Source of the DNA: Companilactobacillus suantsaicola
Lineage (GTDB): Bacteria; Bacillota; Bacilli; Lactobacillales; Lactobacillaceae
Assembly (NCBI RefSeq): GCF_004745525.1
Contig: NZ_RKLY01000007.1
Location: forward strand, 37,063 to 101,062
Reading direction: 5' to 3'
Length of the DNA: 64,000 nucleotides
Every line of letters begins with the position of its first letter. Position 1 is the stretch's first letter. The notes below the pieces were generated by a model, which saw only the letters and a list, made by a program, of their open reading frames with translations, did no database searches and was not told the DNA's origin. Below are positions 40,222-47,775 of this stretch, piece after piece. The position numbers and the translations under genes are program-made.

Positions 40222-40895
40222 TAATTATTCACCCTTACTTGATAATTGATTATTGATTGAAATAACTTCAAACCATCATCAGAACCGAGAATATCTTCAA
40301 TTGCTCGTTCTGGATGTGGCATCATCCCTAAAACATTTTTCTGTTTGTTAGTTACACCAGCGATTCTGTCAACACTACCATTGATATTTTCAGTATATTT
40401 GAAAGCAATCTGCTTATTTTCTTTCAACTCTTGTAAAGTCTTATCATCACAGAAATAACGACCTTCACCGTGAGCAACCGGAATTCTCATCTGCTCGCCT
40501 AACTGATATTGATTAGTAAACGGTGTATCAGTATTTTCCACTTGGAGAGTGACTGTTTCACAAATGAAACGACCTTTTTCGTTGCGGATCAAAGCTCCTG
40601 GCAAGAGGTGTAATTCAGTTAAAATTTGGAATCCGTTACAAATTCCTAAGACAATTTTGCCTTCATCAGCAAAACGAATAATTTCTGAAATAATTGGTGC
40701 GTGAACGGCGATTGCACCACTTCTTAAATAATCACCATAAGAAAAACCACCTGGAATCAATACTCCATCAAAGCCAGCTAAACTAGTTTGACGATAATCA
40801 ACTAATTCAACTTCTTGTTTAATACCATCTCTAATGGCATAAAACAGATCCATATCACAATTCGAACCAGGAAAATTAACTACGGCAAACTTCAT
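40221..40895 (-). CDS. purQ: Phosphoribosylformylglycinamidine synthase subunit PurQ
   Basis: A 224-residue class I glutamine amidotransferase that supplies ammonia to PurL. The nucleophile is Cys in [11 protein letters not shown] (about 85-95). The catalytic His and Glu are in GMMPHPERA (about 194-202). [12 protein letters not shown] forms the oxyanion region. It begins directly after the purS stop with no gap and ends overlapping purL by one base (TAATG). Confidence 0.98.
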   Translation of the reverse strand: MKFAVVNFPGSNCDMDLFYAIRDGIKQEVELVDYRQTSLAGFDGVLIPGGFSYGDYLRSGAIAVHAPIISEIIRFADEGKIVLGICNGFQILTELHLLPGALIRNEKGRFICETVTLQVENTDTPFTNQYQLGEQMRIPVAHGEGRYFCDDKTLQELKENKQIAFKYTENINGSVDRIAGVTNKQKNVLGMMPHPERAIEDILGSDDGLKLFQSIINYQVRVNN

Positions 40896-41141
40896 TTATT
40901 TTTCCTCCAAAATTTCATAACGATAAGTTTCAATATTAGGATTTGTCAATAATTCATCACAGATTGCGTCGACGTCTTTTTCCAGATTTTCATAGTCTTG
41001 AAAATGCAATTCAAAATACTTACCCATCGAGACCTTTTCAACTTGGTCATAGCCCATCGAATGAACGGCTGATTTAATTGCTTCTCCTTGGGAATCTAAA
41101 ACTGAGGGTTTGAGGGTCACGTAAACTTTTACTAATTTCAT
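40896..41141 (-). CDS. purS: Phosphoribosylformylglycinamidine synthase subunit PurS
   Basis: An 81-residue small structural subunit that dimerises and bridges PurL and PurQ. It matches the family in VKVYVTLKPSVLDSQGEAIKSAVHSMGY and ends TNPNIETYRYEILEE. It has the normal size. Its gene lies directly before purQ and 9 bases after purC. Confidence 0.96.
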   Translation of the reverse strand: MKLVKVYVTLKPSVLDSQGEAIKSAVHSMGYDQVEKVSMGKYFELHFQDYENLEKDVDAICDELLTNPNIETYRYEILEEK

Positions 41142-41150
41142 TATTCTCTC

Positions 41151-41852
41151 CTAGTGGTTTGTTAGTCGTTCTAAGACTTCTTGATATGTTTTAACTAAAT
41201 CACCTTCATGCTTACGGAAGACGTCTTTATCCATTGAATGATGGCTTCTCTTGTCCCATAAGCGGCAGTTATCTGGTGAGAATTCATCGACTAAAACAAT
41301 TTCACCAGCAACTTTTCCAAACTCTAGCTTGAAATCAACTAAATCAAAATCACTTTCAGCAAAGAAAGGAATCAAAAGTTGATTGATTTTCAAAGCTTGT
41401 TCCTTGATATAGTTAATTTCTTCTTTATCAGCAATCTTTAGAGCATGAACTTGTGAATCATTGATAAAAGGATCATCTAAAGCATCGCTCTTGTAATAAA
41501 ATTCGACGATTGGTTCTCGAAGCTTCATGCCGTTTTCAACATGGAACTTCTTAACCAAACTACCTGAAGCAATATTTCTGACAACTACTTCTAATGGGAA
41601 AACATCACTTTTTTTAACTAGTTGTTCGTGATCTGACAAAGTTTTGATCAAATGAGTTTTGATACCATTTTTAATTAAGTAATCAAAGACTAAAACGGAG
41701 ATCTGGCAGTTCAAAACTCCCTTACCAGGTAGAATTTCTTTTTTCTTACCATTGAAAGCAGTCGCTTGGTCTTTATAAACCATCAATAATTCATCTGCTT
41801 TGTCAGTTTCATAAACGTTTTTAGCTTTTCCTTCATACAATAATTTAGCCAT
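41151..41852 (-). CDS. purC: SAICAR synthetase
   Basis: A 233-residue ATP-dependent ligase joining aspartate to CAIR. It has LLYEGKAKNVYET at the start, DQATAFNG, FPLEVVVRNIASGSLVK, LVDFKLEFG and DEFSPDNCRLWDK, which build the ATP, CAIR and metal sites. The ATG at 41852 (MAKLLYEGK) is preferred over a frame five codons longer that overlaps purK. The ribosome site is weak, and the gene starts 2 bases after the purK stop, so it may depend on coupling. Confidence 0.97.
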   Translation of the reverse strand: MAKLLYEGKAKNVYETDKADELLMVYKDQATAFNGKKKEILPGKGVLNCQISVLVFDYLIKNGIKTHLIKTLSDHEQLVKKSDVFPLEVVVRNIASGSLVKKFHVENGMKLREPIVEFYYKSDALDDPFINDSQVHALKIADKEEINYIKEQALKINQLLIPFFAESDFDLVDFKLEFGKVAGEIVLVDEFSPDNCRLWDKRSHHSMDKDVFRKHEGDLVKTYQEVLERLTNH

Positions 41853-41854
41853 CT

Positions 41855-42997
41855 TTACACATCCCAAATTTTATTTTGATCAATTGATTGTTTTGTCTTT
41901 TCTAGGTCGTCAGTCAAAATCGTAATATGACCCATCTTGCGATTATGTTTAACTTCATCCTTGCCATAGTCATGGAAATGCCATTCTGGATGCTGGTTCA
42001 ATTCCTTTTTAGCATTTTCTAAATGCTGTCCTAATAAATTAACCATCACACTTGGTTTTAATAATTCAATCTTTGGCATAGCTAAATTACAAACGCCACG
42101 AATGTGTGCATCAAATTGTGAGATATTGCAAGTTTCAATTGTTAAGTGACCTGAATTGTGAGGACGCGGAGCAATTTCATTCACATAGACTTGATCATCA
42201 GTTGAAATAAAGAATTCAATACACATCGTTCCGACTAACTCTAAATTACGTGCTAATTGTTCACCAACTTGATAAATATGTGCTTGTGATTTTTGACTGA
42301 TCAAGGCTGGACAACTGCTGAGATGCAAAATATTGTCACGATGAACATTTTCGATCACAGGAAAAATTGAAGTTTGACCGTCACTATTAGCTGACACCAC
42401 AACAGAAACTTCTTTTCGTAAATTAATTTTCTTTTCGACGATACAAGTTCCACTCATCAACAAACGTTCGATATCGGCAAAACAAGCTTTTTCTGGATCA
42501 TCGACTAAAATTTGTCCTTTACCGTCATAGCCACCACGAATCGTTTTAACAATCACTGGTGCACCTAACTTTTCAACGGCGCGATGATATTCAAAAATAT
42601 TGTCAATTTCAATATGTGGTACCACCGCAAAGCCTGATTCCTCAATGAAGTTTTTTTCGGAAATTCGATTCTGCGTAATACTTAAGGCCTTAGTACCTTG
42701 AGGGACTTGGGTATATTTCTTAACTTCATCGATTGTTTCCGCATCAACGTTTTCAAATTCATAAGTTAAAACATCACAACGTTTAGCCAATTCAATCAAT
42801 TTATCTAAATCATCATAGTCGCTAACGATTTGGTCATCTGAAACCTGGGCCGCCGGACAATTTGGTGTTGGATCCAAAATAATAACTTTATAGCCCATTT
42901 CTTTAGCTGAAAAAGCCATCATTTGCCCAAGTTGACCACCACCGATAATTCCAATCGTTGCTCCTGGTAAAATTGTTTTACTCAAGATCTTTCCCAC
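41855..42997 (-). CDS. purK: N5-carboxyaminoimidazole ribonucleotide synthase
   Basis: A 380-residue ATP-grasp enzyme turning AIR, bicarbonate and ATP into N5-CAIR. It has [18 protein letters not shown] at the N-terminus, [29 protein letters not shown] and [18 protein letters not shown]. The first codon is GTG at 42997, inside purE, giving a 20-base overlap. A TTG at 42985 (MSKTILPG) is an alternative start. It supplies the substrate for PurE. Confidence 0.95.
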   Translation of the reverse strand: MGKILSKTILPGATIGIIGGGQLGQMMAFSAKEMGYKVIILDPTPNCPAAQVSDDQIVSDYDDLDKLIELAKRCDVLTYEFENVDAETIDEVKKYTQVPQGTKALSITQNRISEKNFIEESGFAVVPHIEIDNIFEYHRAVEKLGAPVIVKTIRGGYDGKGQILVDDPEKACFADIERLLMSGTCIVEKKINLRKEVSVVVSANSDGQTSIFPVIENVHRDNILHLSSCPALISQKSQAHIYQVGEQLARNLELVGTMCIEFFISTDDQVYVNEIAPRPHNSGHLTIETCNISQFDAHIRGVCNLAMPKIELLKPSVMVNLLGQHLENAKKELNQHPEWHFHDYGKDEVKHNRKMGHITILTDDLEKTKQSIDQNKIWDV

Positions 42998-43463
42998 TTT
43001 CTAATGAACTATCATGCATTGACTGGATATATTTATTCAACGAAGCAGTGTATTCTTCATTGTTCAATCCACAAATCTTTGTAGCTAAGATTGCTGCATT
43101 CTTCGCCCCCGCTTCACCGATTGAAACTGTTGCAACTGGAACACCGGCTGGCATTTGAACAATTGATAGTAAAGAATCCATCCCTTTTAAATACTTAGAC
43201 GGTACTGGAACACCAATCACTGGCAAACTAGTCGAAGAAGCAATCATTCCCGGCAAATGTGCCGCTCCTCCTGCACCAGCGATAATTACTTTGAAACCAT
43301 CAGATTTAGCATTTTTTGCAAAATCCAACATTTCTTGCGGCGTACGGTGTGCTGAAATCACCTTGGCCGTGTAAGTGACTTGAAGTTCTTTTAAAAGATC
43401 AATAGTACTTTGCATAACTTTCAAGTCAGAGATTGAGCCCATAACGACTGCTACATCACTCAT
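42978..43463 (-). CDS. purE: N5-CAIR mutase (PurE class I)
   Basis: A 161-residue enzyme moving the carboxyl group of N5-CAIR to carbon 4. It has [21 protein letters not shown] at the start, [12 protein letters not shown] (catalytic His), [14 protein letters not shown] and [31 protein letters not shown]. The presence of purK fits the class I, two-enzyme route. It is the first gene of the 11-gene pur operon and has its own promoter and a GGTGG ribosome site. Confidence 0.98.
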   Translation of the reverse strand: MSDVAVVMGSISDLKVMQSTIDLLKELQVTYTAKVISAHRTPQEMLDFAKNAKSDGFKVIIAGAGGAAHLPGMIASSTSLPVIGVPVPSKYLKGMDSLLSIVQMPAGVPVATVSIGEAGAKNAAILATKICGLNNEEYTASLNKYIQSMHDSSLESGKDLE

Positions 43464-43495
43464 TGGTTTTCCACCTTTCTATCCTTGGTACCCAA

Positions 43496-43524
43496 ATTCT
43501 ATCAAGGAATGAAAATTCTTTCAA
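43496..43524 (-). promoter_or_regulatory. Sigma-A promoter of the pur operon
   Basis: On the minus strand TTGAAA and TAGAAT are separated by 17 bases. The 5' leader would be only about 25 bases, too short for a purine riboswitch. A CCTTG/CAAGG inverted pair brackets the -10 and could be an operator or chance. Confidence 0.75.
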
Positions 43525-43558
43525 CAAAAACACGTATTTAATTTAAAATAATTGGATT

Positions 43559-43633
43559 ATTATTCGTATTTATCGCTTACATTTAGATTATTTTAGTATT
43601 CATTATTATATAATTGTTTTATTAACGAACTAT
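43559..43633. promoter_or_regulatory. Two candidate PurR boxes upstream of purE
   Basis: ATTAACGAACTAT (43621-43633) matches 12 of 13 positions of the Gram-positive PurBox AWWWCCGAACWWT. The inverted ATTATTCGTATTT (43559-43571) matches 11 of 13. Their spacing (49 bases) is wider than the usual 16-17, and the AT-rich background makes chance matches easier. A candidate only. Confidence 0.35.
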
Positions 43634-43649
43634 TAATTTTTAAGACAAA

Positions 43650-43686
43650 AAAATAAGCAGTATACATATAAAAATATGTATACTGC
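43650..43686. terminator. yneF terminator
   Basis: GCAGTATACATA and TATGTATACTGC form a 12-bp perfect stem with a short A-rich loop. On the minus strand TTATTTTTTT follows. It ends the ynzC-yneF unit before the pur operon control region. Confidence 0.88.
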
Positions 43687-43700
43687 CTAAAATTTTTAAT

Positions 43701-43919
43701 CTATTTCTTTTTTTGTGATGCTTTCATAGTACTCATTAATTGGTTAAGTTTCTTTTGTGAAGGCTTTTGTCCCATTTGAGCCATCATTTGCTTAATCATA
43801 TCCGCACTGATTGGTGGATTGTCTTGGAAATATTTCTTCATATACCATCTGGCAATAAAGAATCCGCCGACGAGGCCAATTAATAAGGCTAGAATACCAA
43901 CGATAATTGTTGTTCCCAT
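43701..43919 (-). CDS. yneF: Small membrane protein, UPF0154 (YneF)
   Basis: A 72-residue protein with one N-terminal membrane helix ([21 protein letters not shown], about 3-23), then [32 protein letters not shown], which is the conserved YneF signature, and a basic tail. The function is unknown. In Bacillus subtilis yneF also lies in the lexA-ynzC neighbourhood. Here only 62 bases separate it from ynzC. Confidence 0.9.
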   Translation of the reverse strand: MGTTIIVGILALLIGLVGGFFIARWYMKKYFQDNPPISADMIKQMMAQMGQKPSQKKLNQLMSTMKASQKKK

Positions 43920-43981
43920 TTATGTTTCACCCTTTCCATACATCTACTAATATTACAAAAAAAAGTTACTAATTGAAAGTA

Positions 43982-44224
43982 CTAATCGTCACGTAATCCT
44001 TTTTTTCTTTGAATCTCACGAACTTTTTCTGGTGTAACTTCATTTCCTTCTTTGTCAAAGACTCTCAACATCTCAATTTGTGATCTAAAACTTGCTCGGA
44101 AATTCTTCAAATATTCTTTTCGCAATTCGGCCTGTTGATCCTCTTCTTCTTTAGTAATAGTACCAGCTTTAGCCTTGTGTGCCAATTCGTTGATTTTCTT
44201 GAGCAATTCTTTTTGTTCGTCCAT
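43982..44224 (-). CDS. ynzC: UPF0291/DUF896 protein (YnzC)
   Basis: An 80-residue helical protein. It has ELLKKINELAHKAKAGTITKEEEDQQAELRKEYL (helical hairpin signature) and KNFRASFRSQIEMLRVFDKEGNEVTPEKV. In Bacillus ynzC is part of the SOS-induced yneA-yneB-ynzC operon divergent from lexA. Here it is directly divergent from lexA, without yneA or yneB. The LexA box lies in the shared 95-base space and may control both sides. Molecular function unknown. Confidence 0.9.
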   Translation of the reverse strand: MDEQKELLKKINELAHKAKAGTITKEEEDQQAELRKEYLKNFRASFRSQIEMLRVFDKEGNEVTPEKVREIQRKKGLRDD

Positions 44225-44248
44225 AATTGCATTTCCCTCTCATTATAT

Positions 44249-44262
44249 CGAACACTTGTTTG
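44249..44262. promoter_or_regulatory. LexA box (SOS operator)
   Basis: CGAACACTTGTTTG matches the Gram-positive LexA consensus CGAAC-N4-GTTCG with a single difference. It overlaps the -35 of lexA and lies 25 bases from the ynzC start, fitting autorepression and possible control of ynzC. Confidence 0.85.
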
Positions 44263-44288
44263 AACTTGCATTCATATTTTGATACAAT
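44260..44288 (+). promoter_or_regulatory. Sigma-A promoter of lexA
   Basis: TTGAAC and TACAAT are separated by 17 bases. The LexA box covers the start of the -35 element, so LexA binding would exclude RNA polymerase. Confidence 0.8.
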
Positions 44289-44319
44289 CTAAATAAGATA
44301 TTAACAATGAGGTGTTCTA

Positions 44320-44943
44320 ATGTCAAAAGCTGAAAGTTCTAAACAGTCACAAATTCTAAGATGTATCCATGATTATTTAGACGATCATGGTTATCCGCCC
44401 ACAGTTAGGGAGATTTGCGATTTAGTTGACTTATCTTCCACTTCAACTGTCCACGGCCATTTATCTCGTATGGAGAAAAAAGGTTATATCAAACGTGACC
44501 CTACTAAACCAAGGGCTATCGAGTTGACCCAAGAAGGTTTAGCATCAATCGGTATCAAACCGGAAGAGATTCCTATTTTAGGTGCGGTTGCTGCTGGTCA
44601 ACCCATTACAGCGGAAAGAAACCCTGACGGTTATTTTCCGCTACCACCTGACTTAAACCGAGAATCAGGCGAATTGTTCATGTTGGAAATTCACGGTGAA
44701 AGTATGATCAACTGTGGTATTTACGACGGTGATCACGTAATCGTTCATGAACAAAATTTTGCTAACAATGGTGAGATAGTAATTGCCATGACTGAAGATA
44801 TTGAAGCAACTTGCAAGAGATTCTATCAAGAAAATGGACATTACCGCCTACAACCTGAAAACGATACGATGGATCCAATTATCCTTGATAATGTAGAAAT
44901 TGTTGGAAAAGTTGTTGGACTCTATCGTTCACAAATTTTTTAA
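44320..44943 (+). CDS. lexA: LexA repressor
   Basis: A 207-residue SOS repressor that cleaves itself when RecA filaments form. An N-terminal winged helix (about 1-70; [29 protein letters not shown]) precedes the hinge with the Ala-Gly cleavage site in VAAGQPI (about 91-97). The catalytic Ser is in [10 protein letters not shown] and the Lys in the EATCKRFY region. Length and motif order are complete. It has a LexA box over its promoter and a GAGGTG ribosome site. Divergent from ynzC. Confidence 0.98.
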   Translation: MSKAESSKQSQILRCIHDYLDDHGYPPTVREICDLVDLSSTSTVHGHLSRMEKKGYIKRDPTKPRAIELTQEGLASIGIKPEEIPILGAVAAGQPITAERNPDGYFPLPPDLNRESGELFMLEIHGESMINCGIYDGDHVIVHEQNFANNGEIVIAMTEDIEATCKRFYQENGHYRLQPENDTMDPIILDNVEIVGKVVGLYRSQIF

Positions 44944-44950
44944 AAACCTT

Positions 44951-44975
44951 AGCCACTTATTTGAGTGGCTTTTTC
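44951..44975 (+). terminator. lexA terminator
   Basis: AGCCACT and AGTGGCT form a 7-bp stem with a 6-base loop followed by TTTTTCTTTT. It lies between lexA and the phosphatase gene, so the latter is reached by read-through or by an unseen promoter. Confidence 0.85.
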
Positions 44976-44988
44976 TTTTGGAGGAAAC

Positions 44989-45606
44989 ATGACCGAATTT
45001 TTTCTGATCCGTCACGGACAAACTAAAGCTAACGTTTTAAAAATGAAACAAGGCAATATCAATACAGAAATCACTTATTTAACGAAGAAGGGTCAACAAC
45101 AAGCTCAAAACTTAGCTGAACGCTTTGATATTAGCTTTGCTGATCGAATTATTTGTAGTCCTTTAAAAAGAGCTCAACAGACAGCTGAAATTCTCAATCA
45201 AAAATATCAGTTACCTATCACTCTCGATAACCGACTCCGAGAAATTTCATATGGCGAATGGGACGGTCAAAAAAATGCTGATTTAAGAAAACTGCATCCC
45301 AATGCCTATAACGAATATTGGAACGATGCTTTACCAACTTATAAACAATACGCTCCCCATGGTGAGTCATTTGAAGACGTCATTGACCGCGTCAGCGACT
45401 TTTTAGAAGAATCCATTAAGAAGTACCCTGATGAAAAATTAATTTGTGTAACCCACGGATTTACCGTTAAAGCGGCAGCTTTGGCCGTCGTTCAACCAAA
45501 AAGTATGATGAGTATCCCTGAACCAAGAAACACTAGTATCACTAAAGTGATTGGCCTGTCAAAAGAAGAATGGTACTTAGAATTCTACAATCAACTACTA
45601 AATTAA
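44989..45606 (+). CDS. Histidine phosphatase family protein
   Basis: A 205-residue protein of the phosphoglycerate-mutase-like superfamily. The phospho-His motif LIRHGQTKAN is at about 5-14. ICSPLKRAQQTAEIL and LREISYGEWDGQ hold further phosphate ligands. The second catalytic His is in LICVTHGFTVKAAA (about 150). Members act on varied phosphate esters and the substrate cannot be told from sequence. The start at 44989 (MTEFFLIRHG) has TGGAGGAAA upstream; a frame to 44965 would begin inside the lexA terminator. Confidence 0.9.
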   Translation: MTEFFLIRHGQTKANVLKMKQGNINTEITYLTKKGQQQAQNLAERFDISFADRIICSPLKRAQQTAEILNQKYQLPITLDNRLREISYGEWDGQKNADLRKLHPNAYNEYWNDALPTYKQYAPHGESFEDVIDRVSDFLEESIKKYPDEKLICVTHGFTVKAAALAVVQPKSMMSIPEPRNTSITKVIGLSKEEWYLEFYNQLLN

Positions 45607-45629
45607 TTTTAAAGATATAATAAAAGCTT

Positions 45630-45670
45630 GGGACATAACTGTTTTTAACTCCTAAACTTGCAGCATAAAC
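45630..45670. repeat. Left part of a hairpin repeat split by the insertion sequence
   Basis: It begins with GGGACATAAC, whose reverse complement GTTATGTCCC closes the right part at 47280-47289. Removing 45671-47170 and one copy of the 8-bp direct repeat rejoins a continuous intergenic hairpin element of about 150 bases between the phosphatase gene and rplS. Its outer edge resembles those of the two repeats near dnaJ. Confidence 0.7.
45663..45670. repeat. Target-site direct repeat, left copy
   Basis: GCATAAAC stands directly outside the left end of the insertion sequence and is repeated exactly outside the right end at 47171-47178. Eight bases is the standard target duplication for ISL3-family elements. 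Confidence 0.95.
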
Positions 45671-47170
45671 GGCTGTTCGTCAAATTAAGTTGATGGCAGT
45701 TCGCATAAGCAGTTAGGCCTTAATTGGTCTAGCTGCTTTTCTTATTGGGCTGAAGAGCTTGCTCTAAGCCAAAAGATTTGAAGATCAATCCGTTTAATAA
45801 AGTTAGTCCAGTTTCGATAACCGTATGCGCCATTTTTTATTTTCTTTATCCTTCCAATGGTTCCCTCTAAAAATCCATTGGAGTAATCGAAGTGTAGAGC
45901 GTTTAGTACCTGTTTTCGATATTTTCTTAGTGATTTCATGGTTGTATCCATTGGCGTGTTTAGTGAATGATAATCAAGTATTGCGTCATTCATTAATTCA
46001 ACGTCACTTGTTTCAATAGCCTTTAAGATATCTTGATAAACTTCATAGGACTTGGCAAAGCCTTCGTCCAAATCCAAACATTTTGTAATCAAATTTAAAT
46101 CCGTTTCATAGTAATTTACGCTGTATTGGTACTTGGGTGTTATCTTTTCGATGGAATCGAATGATTCCAAGAATTTCTTCCAATCTCGTTTCATGAATAG
46201 ATATTCTTTACTTCGTTTAGGCATGGTCTTCATTACCTTAATCCTTGAAGAATTAAGAGAACGATTAGCCATTTGAACGATGTGAAACCTATCAACAACT
46301 ATTCTTGCCTTAGGAAATAATTTTGGAACGAGATTAATATAACCGGCATTTAAGTCTAAAGAGATAGTTCGTACTTGTTTTCTAGCCTTTAAAGAGAAGC
46401 TTTCAAAATATTGTTTAATTTGATAAGAAGTTCTTCTAGGCAAAATATCTCCAGTTCGATGATCATTACTATCTAACCAAATAAAGCTCAATTTATCTGT
46501 CGCCATGAACTCGTCAAAAGCCATGTGCTTTGGTAGAGACTCTGTATGTCTTTTTTTATGTAGTTTGGCTTCCTCATCAATGATTCGTTGAACGGTCTTA
46601 TCCGAGACATTAAAACGTCTACCAATGTCTTTAAGAGATGCATTGTGAGCAGCCTCAGACAGAATCATCTGTCTGACCGGCTGCGCAATTTGACAACAAT
46701 CCCAAACATAGTTAGTTTTAGCTACAAAGATTGATCCACAAGACTTACATATGTATTTTTGACGATATAATCGAATAAAAGTTGGGCGTAAAGATAGTGA
46801 TGGTGCTATTATCATATTTTTATTAAATCCATCTTTAATTACGTGGCCTGTAAGGCCACAATTAACACAACGATCAACGTCTTTAGTAAGTTTCGCAAAA
46901 TAAACTAAAGACATAGTTCCATGTACATTCATAAAAGTGGAGTCATCAGTGAATACAATATTCTTGTCTTTAATTTCTAAAGCATTTCGTATAGAATTAT
47001 CTGTTAGGGGCATCATTCAAATTCCTTTCATTGTGAAGCTGTAGAGGGTCGAACATCTAAAGGACATGAGTGGTGTCTTTTTTGATGTTCTTAAAAAGTA
47101 TTACTAATAAATGGTATACAAAAATAGAGTTGATGGCAAAATGCCTATCAACTCTATTTATCGTACAACC
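45671..47170 (-). mobile_element. ISL3-family insertion sequence, complete, 1500 bp
   Basis: The element is bounded by imperfect inverted repeats. The left end starts GGCTGTTCGTCAAATTAAG, and the right end, read inward on the minus strand, starts GGTTGTACGATAAATAGAG. Both continue into AGTTGAT. Exact 8-bp direct repeats (GCATAAAC) flank it. It contains one intact transposase gene on the minus strand. The end pattern, duplication length and transposase type all fit the ISL3 family. An extra inner palindrome (AGAGTTGATGGCA ... ATCAACTCT) lies near the right end. The intact gene and perfect repeats point to a recent insertion. Confidence 0.95.
45742..47016 (-). CDS. ISL3-family transposase
   Basis: A 424-residue DDE transposase. 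An N-terminal zinc-binding region has CVNCGLTGH and YICKSCGSIF (about 48-92). A helix-turn-helix follows (LKDIGRRFNVSDKTVQRII, about 133-151). The catalytic acids are likely the Asp in MAFDEFMA (about 170), the Asp in VVDRFHIVQMAN (about 242) and the Glu in GFLEGTIGRIKKIKNGAYGY (about 390), all typical of ISL3. No frameshift or stop is present, so it is probably functional. AAAGGA stands before the start. It sits in an otherwise housekeeping region. Confidence 0.96.
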   Translation of the reverse strand: MMPLTDNSIRNALEIKDKNIVFTDDSTFMNVHGTMSLVYFAKLTKDVDRCVNCGLTGHVIKDGFNKNMIIAPSLSLRPTFIRLYRQKYICKSCGSIFVAKTNYVWDCCQIAQPVRQMILSEAAHNASLKDIGRRFNVSDKTVQRIIDEEAKLHKKRHTESLPKHMAFDEFMATDKLSFIWLDSNDHRTGDILPRRTSYQIKQYFESFSLKARKQVRTISLDLNAGYINLVPKLFPKARIVVDRFHIVQMANRSLNSSRIKVMKTMPKRSKEYLFMKRDWKKFLESFDSIEKITPKYQYSVNYYETDLNLITKCLDLDEGFAKSYEVYQDILKAIETSDVELMNDAILDYHSLNTPMDTTMKSLRKYRKQVLNALHFDYSNGFLEGTIGRIKKIKNGAYGYRNWTNFIKRIDLQIFWLRASSSAQ

Positions 47171-47289
47171 GCATAAACGCAGAACATAACATAGCTTTTT
47201 CCGCTTAAAACAAATAAGCCAAGGTAATCAAAAAACGATTACCTTGGCTTATTTGCCTTAATGCTCGAAAGCTGACCATGTTATGTCCC
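47171..47289. repeat. Right part of the split hairpin repeat, with target repeat and strong stem
   Basis: It starts with the second GCATAAAC target repeat (47171-47178) and ends with GTTATGTCCC. Inside are AACATAACATAG, which pairs with the CCATGTTATG of its end, and a 19-bp perfect stem. It is the larger part of the intergenic element disrupted by the ISL3 insertion. The minus strand reads GAGCGGGACATAAC at its edge, like the GAGTGGAACAAG edges of the repeats at 5491-5735. Confidence 0.7.
47205..47255. terminator. rplS terminator within the hairpin repeat
   Basis: A 19-bp perfect stem: arm CAAATAAGCCAAGGTAATC (47211-47229) and its complement at 47237-47255, with a 7-base A/T loop. TTTT follows on the minus strand. 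It is the only terminator-like structure after rplS, so the repeat probably doubles as its terminator. Confidence 0.7.
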
Positions 47290-47309
47290 GCTCTCTTGCT
47301 AGACGTATA

Positions 47310-47663
47310 TTAGATGTCACGACGACGTTCTTTAATACGAGCAGCCTTACCTTTACGATCACGTAGGTAATAAAGCTTGCTACGACGTACACGACCATAT
47401 CTGATAACTTCGATTTTTTCAACACGTGGTGTATTCAATGGGAATGTTCTTTCAACACCAACACCATTACTCATCTTACGTACAGTATATGTAGCACTAA
47501 TACCTGCACCATGTCTCTTAATTACGACACCTTCGAATAATTGGATACGTTCACGACTACCTTCGACAACCTTAGCATGTACACGAATTGTGTCACCACT
47601 ACGGAAATCAGGAATATCAGAACGTAGTTGTTCTTTTGTAATATCTTGAATAAGTTTATTCAT
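47310..47663 (-). CDS. rplS: 50S ribosomal protein L19
   Basis: A 117-residue large-subunit protein at the 30S-50S interface. It has [33 protein letters not shown] and [37 protein letters not shown], both highly conserved. The start [10 protein letters not shown] at 47663 has GGGAGAAA six bases upstream. A frame reaching 47687 lies in the leader. It follows trmD but has its own promoter and leader. Confidence 0.98.
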   Translation of the reverse strand: MNKLIQDITKEQLRSDIPDFRSGDTIRVHAKVVEGSRERIQLFEGVVIKRHGAGISATYTVRKMSNGVGVERTFPLNTPRVEKIEVIRYGRVRRSKLYYLRDRKGKAARIKERRRDI

Positions 47664-47746
47664 AAATAATTTCTCCCTGTTCGACACTCTTATATATCTC
47701 TGACATACAGCGGAATATCGTTAATATGTGCTCAAACACTCTTAAT
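47664..47746 (-). promoter_or_regulatory. rplS leader, candidate L19 autoregulatory RNA
   Basis: Between the rplS promoter and start codon lie about 75-80 untranslated bases with two similar blocks on the minus strand, AAGAGTGTTTGAGCA and AAGAGTGTCGAACAG, and a TTAACGATATTCCGC stretch between. L19 leaders are known in Firmicutes. Position fits, but I have not matched the consensus structure. Confidence 0.45.
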
Positions 47747-47775
47747 ATGATACTTTATTTGAACTTAATTGTAAA
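47747..47775 (-). promoter_or_regulatory. Sigma-A promoter of rplS
   Basis: TTTACA and TATCAT are separated by 17 bases on the minus strand, immediately after the trmD stop codon. It lets L19 be made independently of trmD. Confidence 0.75.

Noticed and set aside
42978..42997. Frameshift between purE and purK
   Set aside because: Both proteins are full length with intact ends. The 20-base overlap is normal operon packing.
43464..43700. Purine riboswitch upstream of purE
   Set aside because: The promoter leaves a leader of only about 25 bases, and no riboswitch core is visible in the whole space.
43501..43700. A tRNA or small structured RNA in the AT-rich space before purE
   Set aside because: The sequence is very AT-rich, with only the yneF terminator hairpin and no cloverleaf.
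45825..46019. Plus-strand frame within the transposase gene
   Set aside because: It lies opposite the clear ISL3 transposase and has no ribosome site.
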